Positions 5,937 to 13,445 of a stretch of DNA of 16,535 nucleotides are shown here, in pieces. Under the pieces are notes generated by a model. That model was given only the letters and a program-made list of their open reading frames with translations, searched no databases and was not told the DNA's origin. The position numbers and the translations under genes are program-made. The stretch comes from Bacillota bacterium (GTDB taxonomy: Bacteria; Bacillota; UBA4882; UBA10575). The stretch spans positions 1 through 16,535 of the forward strand of contig JAAYMP010000133.1 of assembly GCA_012521315.1 (NCBI GenBank), given 5' to 3'. The first letter of the stretch is position 1; each line of letters opens with the position of its first letter.

Positions 5937-5976
5937 AAGACGAACACTGGACGCGGTTCGGGCGGGAGGAAGAAAA

Positions 5977-6261
5977 ATGAGTCCGCAAAAGAAACAAGAA
6001 GTGATCACCTTTAAAGTGGACGAAGCATTAAGCAAAGCACTGGACGGGATCCCCAATCGTTCCGAGTTTATTCGGACGGCCGTAATGGCTGCTTTGGAAA
6101 GTACCTGTCCTTTGTGTTGCGGGACCGGAATCCTAACCCCTCAGCAACAAAAGCACTGGCAAGAGTTTTCCCAAAACCACGTGTTGATCAAATGTGCCGA
6201 GTGCCATTCGCTCCATCTGGTCTGCGCCGTCGGACACAAAGAGGATGAGGGGCAAAGCTAA
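5977..6261 (+). CDS. Ribbon-helix-helix (CopG-like) regulator with C-terminal Cys/His cluster; candidate metal sensor
   Basis: 94-aa protein. Residues 8-41 read as a ribbon-helix-helix DNA-binding domain: a beta strand EVITFKVDEAL, then a helix, then PNRSEFIRTAVMAALE, the CopG/MetJ/Arc signature. The remainder is rich in possible metal ligands: C44-P-L-C47-C48-G-T-G, C73-A-E-C76-H77, H80, C83 and H87. A CxxC...CxxC layout suggests one bound Zn2+ or a metal-sensing site. The ATG at 5977 has GGGAGGA (5964-5970) 6 nt upstream; an in-frame ATG at 5839 precedes the promoter and is rejected. It is the first gene of an apparent operon with znuA, znuC and znuB, so a role as their metal-dependent repressor is inferred. 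NikR is the precedent for an RHH metalloregulator, but the metal-binding region here is different and much shorter. Confidence 0.8.
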   Translation: MSPQKKQEVITFKVDEALSKALDGIPNRSEFIRTAVMAALESTCPLCCGTGILTPQQQKHWQEFSQNHVLIKCAECHSLHLVCAVGHKEDEGQS

Positions 6262-6287
6262 TGCGCTGAGGGATGGGGGGAGTTTTC

Positions 6288-7259
6288 GTGAATAAGAATG
6301 AAAGGCGGTCGGGGAAGGCGCTGTCGCTTATTGGCGGTGGCCTGTTGCTGGCGATGGCGGTTGTGGTTGGAAGCAAACTGTTCACCTCCGTTGCCCTTCG
6401 CCAGGGGGATGCGGATCAGATCAGGGTCTTTGTCAGTATTCTTCCGCAGAAATATTTTGTGGAACGGATTGGCGGGGAGCGGGTTTCCGTGGACGTGATG
6501 GTCGGCCCCGGGCAAAACCCGGCCACCTATGAGCCTTTACCGCAACAGATGAGCGCCCTGGCCGCCACCGATATTTACTTCCGGATCGGGGTGCCCTTCG
6601 AAACGGCTTGGATCGACCGCTTGCCGGCGCTGAACCCGGCGCTCGTCATGGTTGATACCCGGGAAGGCGTGGCCCTGCGTGCTGTGGAGCATGCCTGCCA
6701 TCCGCCGGGGGAGGAAACGGCGGATCTGGACGCGGCCGACCACGCCGGAACCGGTTTGCAGGATCCCCATATCTGGCTCGACCCGTTAATGGTTAAAATC
6801 CAGGCGGAAACGGTCTACCAGACGCTGGCGGCCTTCGACCCCGGCCACCAGGGCTATTACCAAGCGAACCTGACCAGTTTCTGCGCGGATCTGGACCAGC
6901 TCCACGCCGAGCTCCAGACGGCCTTCGACGGCCTGAAAAGGAAGACGTTGATGGTTTATCATCCCGCCTGGGGTTATCTGGCCGACCGGTACGGGCTTAA
7001 GCAGGTCCCGCTTGAGGTGGAAGGGAAGGAACCGGGTCCCCGGGAGATGGCCCGCCTGATCGACTACGCAAAGGCCGAGGGAATCCGTGTAATCTTCATC
7101 CAAAGCCAGTTTAATTCCGCGGCGGCGGAAGCGGTGGCCCGGGCGGTGAACGGGCGGGTGGTCTCCATTGACCCGCTGGCCGAAGATTATTTGACCAATA
7201 TGCGCCGGATTGCCCGGGCGATCAAGGAGAGTTACGATGACAATGGGGAAAGCGATTGA
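6288..7259 (+). CDS. znuA: Zn/Mn ABC transporter substrate-binding protein (ZnuA/TroA family)
   Basis: 323-aa extracytoplasmic metal-binding protein of the cluster A-I (TroA) family. A basic N-terminus and hydrophobic segment (residues 11-32) form a signal peptide or anchor, with no lipobox cysteine. Recognisable blocks are SILPQKYFVERIGG, GPGQNPATYEPLP, QDPHIWLDP (His161), MVYHPAWGYLADRYGL (His225) and SIDPLAEDYLTN (Asp295). Position 79 is Ala where classic ZnuA/MntC proteins have the first metal-ligand His (PHxYEP). A short acidic/His stretch (H135, H138, H152) precedes His161. The GTG at 6288 is chosen because GGGGGAG lies about 5 nt upstream; an in-frame ATG at 6273 is an alternative that adds five residues. 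The 3' end overlaps znuC by 23 bp. Zn versus Mn specificity cannot be settled from sequence. Confidence 0.88.
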   Translation: MNKNERRSGKALSLIGGGLLLAMAVVVGSKLFTSVALRQGDADQIRVFVSILPQKYFVERIGGERVSVDVMVGPGQNPATYEPLPQQMSALAATDIYFRIGVPFETAWIDRLPALNPALVMVDTREGVALRAVEHACHPPGEETADLDAADHAGTGLQDPHIWLDPLMVKIQAETVYQTLAAFDPGHQGYYQANLTSFCADLDQLHAELQTAFDGLKRKTLMVYHPAWGYLADRYGLKQVPLEVEGKEPGPREMARLIDYAKAEGIRVIFIQSQFNSAAAEAVARAVNGRVVSIDPLAEDYLTNMRRIARAIKESYDDNGESD

Positions 7260-7977
7260 ACTCCACCAAGTCAGTTTTGCCTTTGAAGGCCGGCCGGTCC
7301 TCGAGGAGATCAACCTGACGGTCGGCGTTGGCGATTTTTTGGCGGTCGTCGGGCCGAACGGCGGGGGTAAAACAACGCTCCTCCGGTTGCTCATGGGCAG
7401 CTTGGAACCGCGACAAGGCGTGATCAGGATCTTCAACCAACCGCCCAGGAAAGCGCGGCGCTTTATCGGCTATGTTCCGCAACAGACCGTTCTGGACCGG
7501 GATTTTCCCGTCTCCGCGCTGGAGGTTGTGCTCATGGGACGGTTGGCTCCCAACAGTTTTTTCCCCCGCTACCGCAGGGAGGACTATGCGGAGGCCTATG
7601 CGGCGATGCGCGCGGTGGGCGTCGAGGACTTGGCCGGCATCCGTTTTGGCGACTTGTCGGGGGGACAAAAACAGCGCACGTTGATCGCCCGGGCGCTGGC
7701 CGGCAGGCCGCAATTACTGCTCCTCGATGAACCCACGGCCAGCGTGGATCCGGTGGTGGCGGAGGATATATACAAGTTACTGGCCCAGTTGAACCGGGAA
7801 GTTACCATTGTTTTGGTCTCCCATGATCTGGGGTATATCGCTTCCCATTTCCGCCAAGCGGTTTACCTGAACCGCCGTTTGTCGCCGTACCATCCGGGGG
7901 AAAGCGGTTCGGGGCCCTTTCCTGGCTGGTCCAGTGGGAAAACGAGTGCAACGAGTGCGGCAAGGGGTGGGCAATGA
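7237..7977 (+). CDS. znuC: Zn/Mn ABC transporter ATP-binding protein
   Basis: 246-aa cytoplasmic ATPase of the metal importer. It has Walker A GPNGGGKTT (residues 39-47), a Q-loop at PQQ (81-83), signature LSGGQ (140-144), Walker B LLLLDEP (160-166) with catalytic Glu165, D-loop SVD and H-loop His196 (VSHD). The ATG at 7237 has AAGGAGA (7224-7230) 6 nt upstream and overlaps znuA, which implies coupling; an in-frame ATG at 7243 is possible. The C-terminal tail after YLNRRLS is Gly/Ser/Pro-rich (HPGESGSGPFPGWSSGKTS) and lacks the usual ZnuC ending, which may be a lineage feature. The stop codon overlaps the znuB start. Confidence 0.93.
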   Translation: MTMGKAIELHQVSFAFEGRPVLEEINLTVGVGDFLAVVGPNGGGKTTLLRLLMGSLEPRQGVIRIFNQPPRKARRFIGYVPQQTVLDRDFPVSALEVVLMGRLAPNSFFPRYRREDYAEAYAAMRAVGVEDLAGIRFGDLSGGQKQRTLIARALAGRPQLLLLDEPTASVDPVVAEDIYKLLAQLNREVTIVLVSHDLGYIASHFRQAVYLNRRLSPYHPGESGSGPFPGWSSGKTSATSAARGGQ

Positions 7978-8816
7978 TGGGTGCTTTTTGGGCGGCTTTC
8001 TTGCAATATGAATTTATCCAAAATGCGGTTCTGGCGGGGGTCCTTTCCAGTCTGGCCTGCGGGGTGGCCGGCGTGTACGTGGTGGTGAAACGGATCACCT
8101 TTATCAGCGGCGGGATTGCCCATGCGGTCTTGGGAGGGATCGGCGTTGCTTATTATTTTGGCCGAGATCCCCTGGTTGGGGCGGTGGTCACTGCCTTGTG
8201 CTCCGCTGTTTTGCTCGGCTTGATCAATCTCACCGCCCGCCAGCACGAAGACATCATCATCGGGGCTTTGTGGGCGGTGGGTATGGCGGTGGGGGTCATT
8301 TTTATGGCCCTGACGCCCGGCTACAACGTGGACCTGATGAGTTTTCTCTTCGGGAATATCCTCATGGTCACGAAACCGGTACTTTGGGCCCTTTTCCTCC
8401 TGGATCTGGCCATCCTGTTGGTGGTGGCGGTTTTTTACCGCCAGTTCCTGCTGGTCTGTTATGATGAGGAGTATGCCCGCTTGCGCGGTCTGCCGGTCAA
8501 GGCGCTCTATATTTTGCTGTTGGCCTTGATCGCTTTGACGGTGGTGATCCTGATCAAAGTGGTCGGTCTGATCATGGTCATTGCGTTATTAACATTACCG
8601 GCGGCGGTGGCGGGGCTTTTCGCCCATAATTTACACCGTATGATGCTTTTGGCCACGGTTTTGAGTTTCCTCTTTATCCTGAGCGGGCTGGTCTTCTCCT
8701 ACCAGTTGAACCTTCCGTCGGGGGCGATCATTGTGGTGATGGCGAGCGTCGGCTATCTGGGGGCTTTGGCTTGGCGCCGGTTTTTGCCCTCCGCCCGGCG
8801 GCGGGCCGCATTTTAA
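7974..8816 (+). CDS. znuB: Zn/Mn ABC transporter membrane permease
   Basis: 280-aa ABC-3 family permease with about eight hydrophobic helices. Family landmarks are NAVLAGVLSSLACGVAGVYVVVKRITFISGGIAHAVLGGIGVAYY at the N-terminus, the coupling region (EEYARLRGLPVKALY) and VVGLIMVIALLTLPAAVAGLF. The start ATG overlaps the znuC stop (ATGA). A second ATG immediately follows at 7977 and has slightly better spacing from AAGGGGTGG (7962-7970). It is the last gene of the regulator-znuA-znuC-znuB operon. The end of the gene has a small GC hairpin (GCCCG/CGGGC, about 8792-8805) before a short T-run, but I saw no convincing terminator before the secA promoter. Confidence 0.93.
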   Translation: MMGAFWAAFLQYEFIQNAVLAGVLSSLACGVAGVYVVVKRITFISGGIAHAVLGGIGVAYYFGRDPLVGAVVTALCSAVLLGLINLTARQHEDIIIGALWAVGMAVGVIFMALTPGYNVDLMSFLFGNILMVTKPVLWALFLLDLAILLVVAVFYRQFLLVCYDEEYARLRGLPVKALYILLLALIALTVVILIKVVGLIMVIALLTLPAAVAGLFAHNLHRMMLLATVLSFLFILSGLVFSYQLNLPSGAIIVVMASVGYLGALAWRRFLPSARRRAAF

Positions 8817-8820
8817 AAAG

Positions 8821-8849
8821 TTGTTTCCGTAAACAGGTAATGATATAAT
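8821..8849 (+). promoter_or_regulatory. Promoter for secA
   Basis: TTGTTT (8821-8826, 4/6) and a perfect TATAAT (8844-8849) are 17 bp apart, starting four bases after the znuB stop codon. The expected start near 8856 leaves a leader of roughly 75 nt before the secA ATG. Confidence 0.75.
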
Positions 8850-8929
8850 TACTTATTGGATTTCGGGACTTCGACCGGGTTAGGCTTGTGGTTCTGAAAA
8901 TGGGTTGTGGGGAAGAGAGGGCGAAGCCG

Positions 8930-11563
8930 ATGCTGAAGTTTTTGCGTAACTTCTGGGACACCAACCAAAAGGAGTTAAACCGGATCGCGCCGTTGGTGAC
9001 GCGGATCAATGAGTTGGAAGCCGAGTTTGAGCGCCTGTCCGACCAGGAACTGAAGAAGAAAACCGGCGAGTTTAAAGCCCGCTGGCAAAAGGGTGAATCC
9101 CTTCATGATCTGCTTCCCGAGGCCTTTGCGACGGTGCGGGAAGCGGCCAAACGCACCCTCGGCCAGCGCCATTTTGATGTGCAGTTGATCGGCGGTGTCG
9201 TGCTGCACGAAGGAAAAATTGCCGAAATGAAAACGGGAGAAGGCAAGACCTTGGCGGCGACCCTCCCCGCTTACCTGAACGCGTTGACGGGACGGGGCGT
9301 CCATGTCGTGACGGTCAACGATTACCTGGCGAAGCGGGACAGTGAATGGATGGGCCAGATCTACCGCTTTCTGGGCTTGTCGGTTGGGGTGATTTTACAC
9401 GGCTTGAATCCCGAGGAGCGGCGGGCGGCCTATAACGCCGATATCACCTACGGGACGAACAACGAATTCGGTTTTGACTATCTCCGGGACAACATGGCGA
9501 TTTCCCAAAAGGAACTGGTCCAACGGGAGTTGCACTATGCCATCGTCGACGAGGTGGACAGTATCTTAATCGACGAAGCCCGCACCCCGCTGATCATTTC
9601 AGGACAGGCGGAGGAGTCAACCCGGCATTACTCTGATTTTGCCCGGATTGCCACCCAGCTCAAGCGGGATGTCGACTACACGGTCGATGAAAAAGCCCGC
9701 TCGGTGGCGGTGACCGAAGAAGGGGTGGCCAAGGTTGAGAATCGGTTGGGGATTGACAACCTCTATGCTCCGGAGCGGACCACGCTGGTGCACCATCTGA
9801 TCCAGGCTTTAAAAGCCAAAGAACTGATGAAGCGCGACCGTGATTATGTGGTCAAAGACGGCCAAGTGATCATTGTTGATGAGTTTACCGGGCGACTGAT
9901 GTTCGGGCGCCGTTACAGCGAAGGCCTCCACCAGGCGATCGAAGCGAAGGAGAACGTGAAGATCGAACGAGAGAGCCAAACGCTGGCGACGATTACCTTC
10001 CAGAATTACTTCCGGATGTACGAGAAACTGGCCGGGATGACCGGCACGGCGGAGACGGAAGAACTGGAGTTCCGGAAGATCTACGGGTTGGATGTGGTGG
10101 TGATCCCCACCAATTTGCCGATGATCCGGATGGATTATCCCGATGTGGTCTATAAAACGGCGGAAGCGAAGTTCCGGGCGGTGCTCGAGGAGATTGAAAC
10201 GGTGCATAAAACCGGCCGCCCGGTGCTGGTGGGGACGATCTCGATCGAAAAATCGGAGGCCTTGTCAAAGGCCTTGACCAAAAAAGGCATTAAACACCAG
10301 GTTTTAAACGCCAAATACCACGAGCAGGAGGCGGAGATTATCGCCCAGGCCGGCCGGTTGGGCATGGTGACGATCGCCACCAATATGGCCGGGCGGGGGA
10401 CCGACATCATCCTAGGGGGGAACGCCGAGGCTTTAGCCCGGGAGTTTATAAAGAAGAAAGGTAACCCGGAGGAGGCTACCCCCGAAGAGCTGGCGGCGGC
10501 CCTTCAGGAAGCCAGGGCGATCACCACGCGAGAGCATGAACAGGTGGTCAACCTGGGCGGGTTGCACATTATTGGGACGGAGCGGCACGAAAGCCGGCGG
10601 ATTGACAACCAGTTGCGGGGCCGGGCGGGCCGGCAGGGCGACCCCGGTTCTTCCCGGTTCTTCGTGGCCATGGATGATGATCTGATGCGTTTGTTCGGCG
10701 GCGGGATGATCGTCCAGTGGATGGAACGCCTGGGTTGGGAAGACGACATGCCGATCGAACATCCGCGGATCGCCAAGGCGATCGAGAACGCCCAACGCCG
10801 GGTGGAGATGCGCAACTTCGAGATCCGCCGGCAAGTGCTGGAGTATGACGATGTCCTCAATAAACAGCGGGAGACCATTTACAACCTGCGCCGGAAGTTG
10901 TTGCTGGGCGAGGATCTTAAGGATCAGGTGCTCGAGGCGCTTCGGGAGGTCATTGCCCAACTGGTGCTGGCCCACACCGATGCCCGACTCCCGGAGGAAT
11001 GGGAGCTTGATGGTATTTTAAAAGCCGCCGAGCAAATCTTTCTGCCCGTGAAGACCTACACGGCGGAAGATCTGGCAAAGGCCGCCCAAGGCCAGACCGA
11101 ACGGCTCGAGGAATTTCTTTACGACGCCGCTCTCCGGTTCTACGCGGACAAGGAAGAGCGGATCGGCGCGGTGAACCTGCGGGCGATCGAACGCTATATT
11201 ATGCTCCGGACCATTGACAACCTGTGGATCGAACACCTCCAAAACATGGATGATCTGCGCGAAGGCGTCGGGTTACGGGCCTATGCGCAGGAAGATCCTT
11301 TGGTGGTCTATAAAATCGAATCTTACCAAATGTTTCAGGAATTGCTCTACGCGGTTAAGGAAGATGTGGTGCGCTACGTCTTCAAGCTGGAATTTACCCA
11401 GGAAGCGCTCCGTCCCGAGCGGCGGATCACCAACATTGTCACCAACCGGGGCGAAGATGGAGCCCCCGTTGTCCAGCAGCGGAAGACGGGTAAAAAAGTC
11501 GGACGGAACGATCCTTGCCCGTGCGGGAGCGGGAAGAAGTACAAAAAGTGTTGCGGTGCTTAA
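8930..11563 (+). CDS. secA: Protein translocase ATPase SecA
   Basis: 877-aa motor of the Sec pathway. It binds SecYEG at the inner membrane and drives preproteins across using ATP. Visible features are the N-terminal MLKFLRNFWDTNQKELNRI, Walker A MKTGEGKTL (residues 100-108), DEVDSILIDEARTPLIISG (from residue 207), the preprotein cross-linking region, TNMAGRGTDI, QLRGRAGRQGDPGSSRFF, and a C-terminal SEC-C zinc motif (CPCGSGKKYKKCC) that binds SecB or ribosomes. It is full length. The ATG at 8930 was chosen over an in-frame codon at 8888 because GAGAGG lies 9 nt upstream and the product begins like other SecA proteins. prfB follows 45 bp later on the same strand, a common Bacillota order. Confidence 0.97.
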   Translation: MLKFLRNFWDTNQKELNRIAPLVTRINELEAEFERLSDQELKKKTGEFKARWQKGESLHDLLPEAFATVREAAKRTLGQRHFDVQLIGGVVLHEGKIAEMKTGEGKTLAATLPAYLNALTGRGVHVVTVNDYLAKRDSEWMGQIYRFLGLSVGVILHGLNPEERRAAYNADITYGTNNEFGFDYLRDNMAISQKELVQRELHYAIVDEVDSILIDEARTPLIISGQAEESTRHYSDFARIATQLKRDVDYTVDEKARSVAVTEEGVAKVENRLGIDNLYAPERTTLVHHLIQALKAKELMKRDRDYVVKDGQVIIVDEFTGRLMFGRRYSEGLHQAIEAKENVKIERESQTLATITFQNYFRMYEKLAGMTGTAETEELEFRKIYGLDVVVIPTNLPMIRMDYPDVVYKTAEAKFRAVLEEIETVHKTGRPVLVGTISIEKSEALSKALTKKGIKHQVLNAKYHEQEAEIIAQAGRLGMVTIATNMAGRGTDIILGGNAEALAREFIKKKGNPEEATPEELAAALQEARAITTREHEQVVNLGGLHIIGTERHESRRIDNQLRGRAGRQGDPGSSRFFVAMDDDLMRLFGGGMIVQWMERLGWEDDMPIEHPRIAKAIENAQRRVEMRNFEIRRQVLEYDDVLNKQRETIYNLRRKLLLGEDLKDQVLEALREVIAQLVLAHTDARLPEEWELDGILKAAEQIFLPVKTYTAEDLAKAAQGQTERLEEFLYDAALRFYADKEERIGAVNLRAIERYIMLRTIDNLWIEHLQNMDDLREGVGLRAYAQEDPLVVYKIESYQMFQELLYAVKEDVVRYVFKLEFTQEALRPERRITNIVTNRGEDGAPVVQQRKTGKKVGRNDPCPCGSGKKYKKCCGA

Positions 11564-11608
11564 TTTGGACGAACAGTGCTTATCTTAAGGAAGACAGGAG
11601 GCAAAGTG

Positions 11609-12719
11609 ATGATTGAACCGGCGGAAGTCAAAAACCAGATTAACGATTTGCAGTTGCGCGTGGCGAAAATGAGGGAATATCTTTGACCTGGACCGGAAGA
11701 GGAAACGGGTGCAAGAGTTGGAGGCGGTATCGGCGGCCCCGGATTTTTGGGCGGATCAACAGAAAGCCCAGCAGGTGATGGCCGAACTGAACCGGTACCG
11801 GCAAGAGATCCAAGCGGTCGAAACCTTGGAAAAACAGCTGGTCGACAACGGCGAGCTGCTGGAACTGGCGCTGGCGGAAGCCGATGCGGAGGTGATGGCC
11901 GAGGTGGCGCAGGGTGTTAAAGCCTTGGCGACCGCGGTGGACCGCCTTGAGCTGACCACTTTCCTGAAGGGCGAGTTCGACCAGAGTAACGCCTATCTGT
12001 CCATCCATCCGGGCGCGGGCGGAACCGAATCCCAGGACTGGGCCAGCATGCTGCTGAGGATGTACACCCGTTGGGCCGAACGGCATGATTATAAAGTTGA
12101 CCTGATTGAGCTCCTCCCGGGCGAAGAGGCCGGGATTAAAAGCGCAACCCTATTTATTCAGGGGGAGAACGTCTACGGGAACTTACGGAGCGAAAAGGGC
12201 GTCCACCGTCTGGTGCGGATCTCGCCCTTTGACGCCTCCGGGCGGCGTCATACCTCCTTCAGCTCGGTGGATGTCACGCCGGAGTTTAATGACGAATTCG
12301 AGATCGAAATCCGCCCGGACGAATTGAAGATCGACACTTACCGGTCGGGCGGGGCCGGCGGGCAACACGTCAATAAGACCGATTCGGCGGTGCGGATCAC
12401 CCACCTGCCGACCGGGATTGTTGTTGCCTGCCAGAACGAACGCTCCCAGTTTCAGAATAAAGACCAAGCCATGCGCCTCTTAAAGGCGAAACTGGCCGAG
12501 TTGTACCGCAAGGAACAACAGGCCAAACTCGAACAGGTTAAGGGCGAACAGAGGGAGATCGCCTGGGGAAGCCAGATCCGTTCTTATATCTTCTGCCCCT
12601 ATACGTTGGTGAAAGACCACCGGACCGAGGTGGAGACCGGTAACGTTCAGGCGGTGATGGATGGGGAGCTTGATCTGTTTATCGAGGCCTTTTTACGTTC
12701 TCCGTTTAATAAAGGGTAA
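11609..12719 (+). CDS. prfB: Peptide chain release factor 2, with programmed +1 frameshift
   Basis: RF2 recognises UGA and UAA stop codons and triggers peptide release in the ribosome. Frame 0 runs from ATG 11609 through 25 codons (MIEPAEVKNQ...REYL) to TGA at 11684-11686. The +1 frame resumes at GAC 11685 (DLDRKRKRVQELEA) and runs to TAA 12717-12719, giving 369 aa in total. The GGQ catalytic motif falls at residues 250-252, in line with E. coli RF2, and the anticodon-like SPF motif is in RISPFDASGRRH. AGGAGG (11596-11601) lies 7 nt before ATG; a GTG at 11606 is a weaker alternative. A GTG at 11709 is only an internal codon. Not a pseudogene: the in-frame TGA is the autoregulatory frameshift site. 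Confidence 0.96.
11672..11687 (+). promoter_or_regulatory. prfB programmed +1 ribosomal frameshift site
   Basis: AGGGAATATCTTTGAC contains the internal Shine-Dalgarno-like AGGG (11672-11675), slippery CTT (11681-11683), the UGA stop (11684-11686) and the following C. When RF2 is scarce the ribosome pauses at UGA, slips +1 on CUU-U and continues, so RF2 level controls its own synthesis. It differs from the E. coli site (AGGGGGUAUCUUUGAC) at two bases in the spacer. Confidence 0.95.
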
Positions 12720-12737
12720 GAAAAAAGGGGGAAGACG

Positions 12738-13445
12738 GTGGTTAAACGCGGTCTGGGGGTGGGCTTCCTCCTCTTGGCCTTCGGGTTGTTCGGGACCGGT
12801 CCTTTCCTGACCGGATTGGTCAAGCAACAACTCACCCGGACGTTGATCGCGGAAGCCCGGGTGGCGGAAGGGGTTGACCTGACGATGGCCCCTCTCCGCC
12901 TGGGGGATCTGATGAACGGTCGGGTGGGGGCGGTTGATTTCGCCGCCGCCCGGTTGGGGTTTGCCGGGGGGCCGGTCTTTACCAACGTCGCACTGCGCAG
13001 TAAGGGCGGGCGGTTTGACGTCGGCGCCTTGCTTTGGCGAGGAGAGTTTATCCTCCGGGAACTGGCCGAGACCCACGTCCGGCTTGAGCTTGTTGAGGAA
13101 GAATTAACCGCGCTGATGCGGCGGGACCTGCCGGAACTGGAACCAACGGTCTCTTTAAAAGAAGGCCTGGTTGAGGTGGAAGGTTTTCTTGATCTGTTTG
13201 GACGAAGACGTTTGCCCTTTAGCGCCAGCGCTTCGCTGGAAAAGGCCTCCGGCCGTAGTCTGCGGCTGGCCCCTTTGGGGCTGAAAGTGGCCGGCGTTGC
13301 GCTCTGGTCGGAACTGTTTAACCAGTACGCCCCCCAACTTAGCTGGGAGTTTCCCCTGGAGATCCCGTGGCCGGTCCGGCTGGAACGGTTTAAGGTGGCG
13401 CTGGGGGCGATCCATATGGAGTGGCGAGAGGAGGACCAAAGGTGA
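12738..13445 (+). CDS. DUF2993 / LmeA-like lipid-binding protein
   Basis: 235-aa protein with a GTG start; AAGGGGG (12725-12731) lies 6 nt upstream. An N-terminal hydrophobic segment (residues 6-24) serves as signal peptide or anchor, followed by a beta-rich region with the DUF2993 pattern: LTRTLIAEARVAEGVDLTMAP, LMNGRVGAVDFAAARLGF, VFTNVALRSKGGRFDVGALL, SLKEGLVEVEGFLDLFGRRRLPFSASASLE. DUF2993 includes actinobacterial LmeA, a periplasmic phospholipid-binding protein, and is structurally related to BPI/AsmA-type lipid carriers. It overlaps lpxB by 4 bp, so it is co-translated with a lipid A enzyme. A role in moving or handling envelope lipids in a diderm cell is inferred. Confidence 0.75.
   Translation: MVKRGLGVGFLLLAFGLFGTGPFLTGLVKQQLTRTLIAEARVAEGVDLTMAPLRLGDLMNGRVGAVDFAAARLGFAGGPVFTNVALRSKGGRFDVGALLWRGEFILRELAETHVRLELVEEELTALMRRDLPELEPTVSLKEGLVEVEGFLDLFGRRRLPFSASASLEKASGRSLRLAPLGLKVAGVALWSELFNQYAPQLSWEFPLEIPWPVRLERFKVALGAIHMEWREEDQR

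Noticed and set aside
5839..5976. N-terminal extension of the RHH regulator from ATG 5839
   Set aside because: This start precedes the strong promoter, the predicted transcription start and the palindrome; ATG 5977 has a good Shine-Dalgarno site and gives the normal RHH N-terminus.
8792..8818. Terminator at the end of znuB
   Set aside because: Only a short GCCCG/CGGGC hairpin within the coding end and a weak four-T run; not convincing.
10433..10975. 180-codon minus-strand open frame inside secA
   Set aside because: Mirror of a highly conserved secA coding region; no independent evidence.
11684..11686. prfB as a pseudogene broken by an in-frame TGA
   Set aside because: The TGA is embedded in the classic RF2 frameshift site and the +1 frame encodes a complete RF2.
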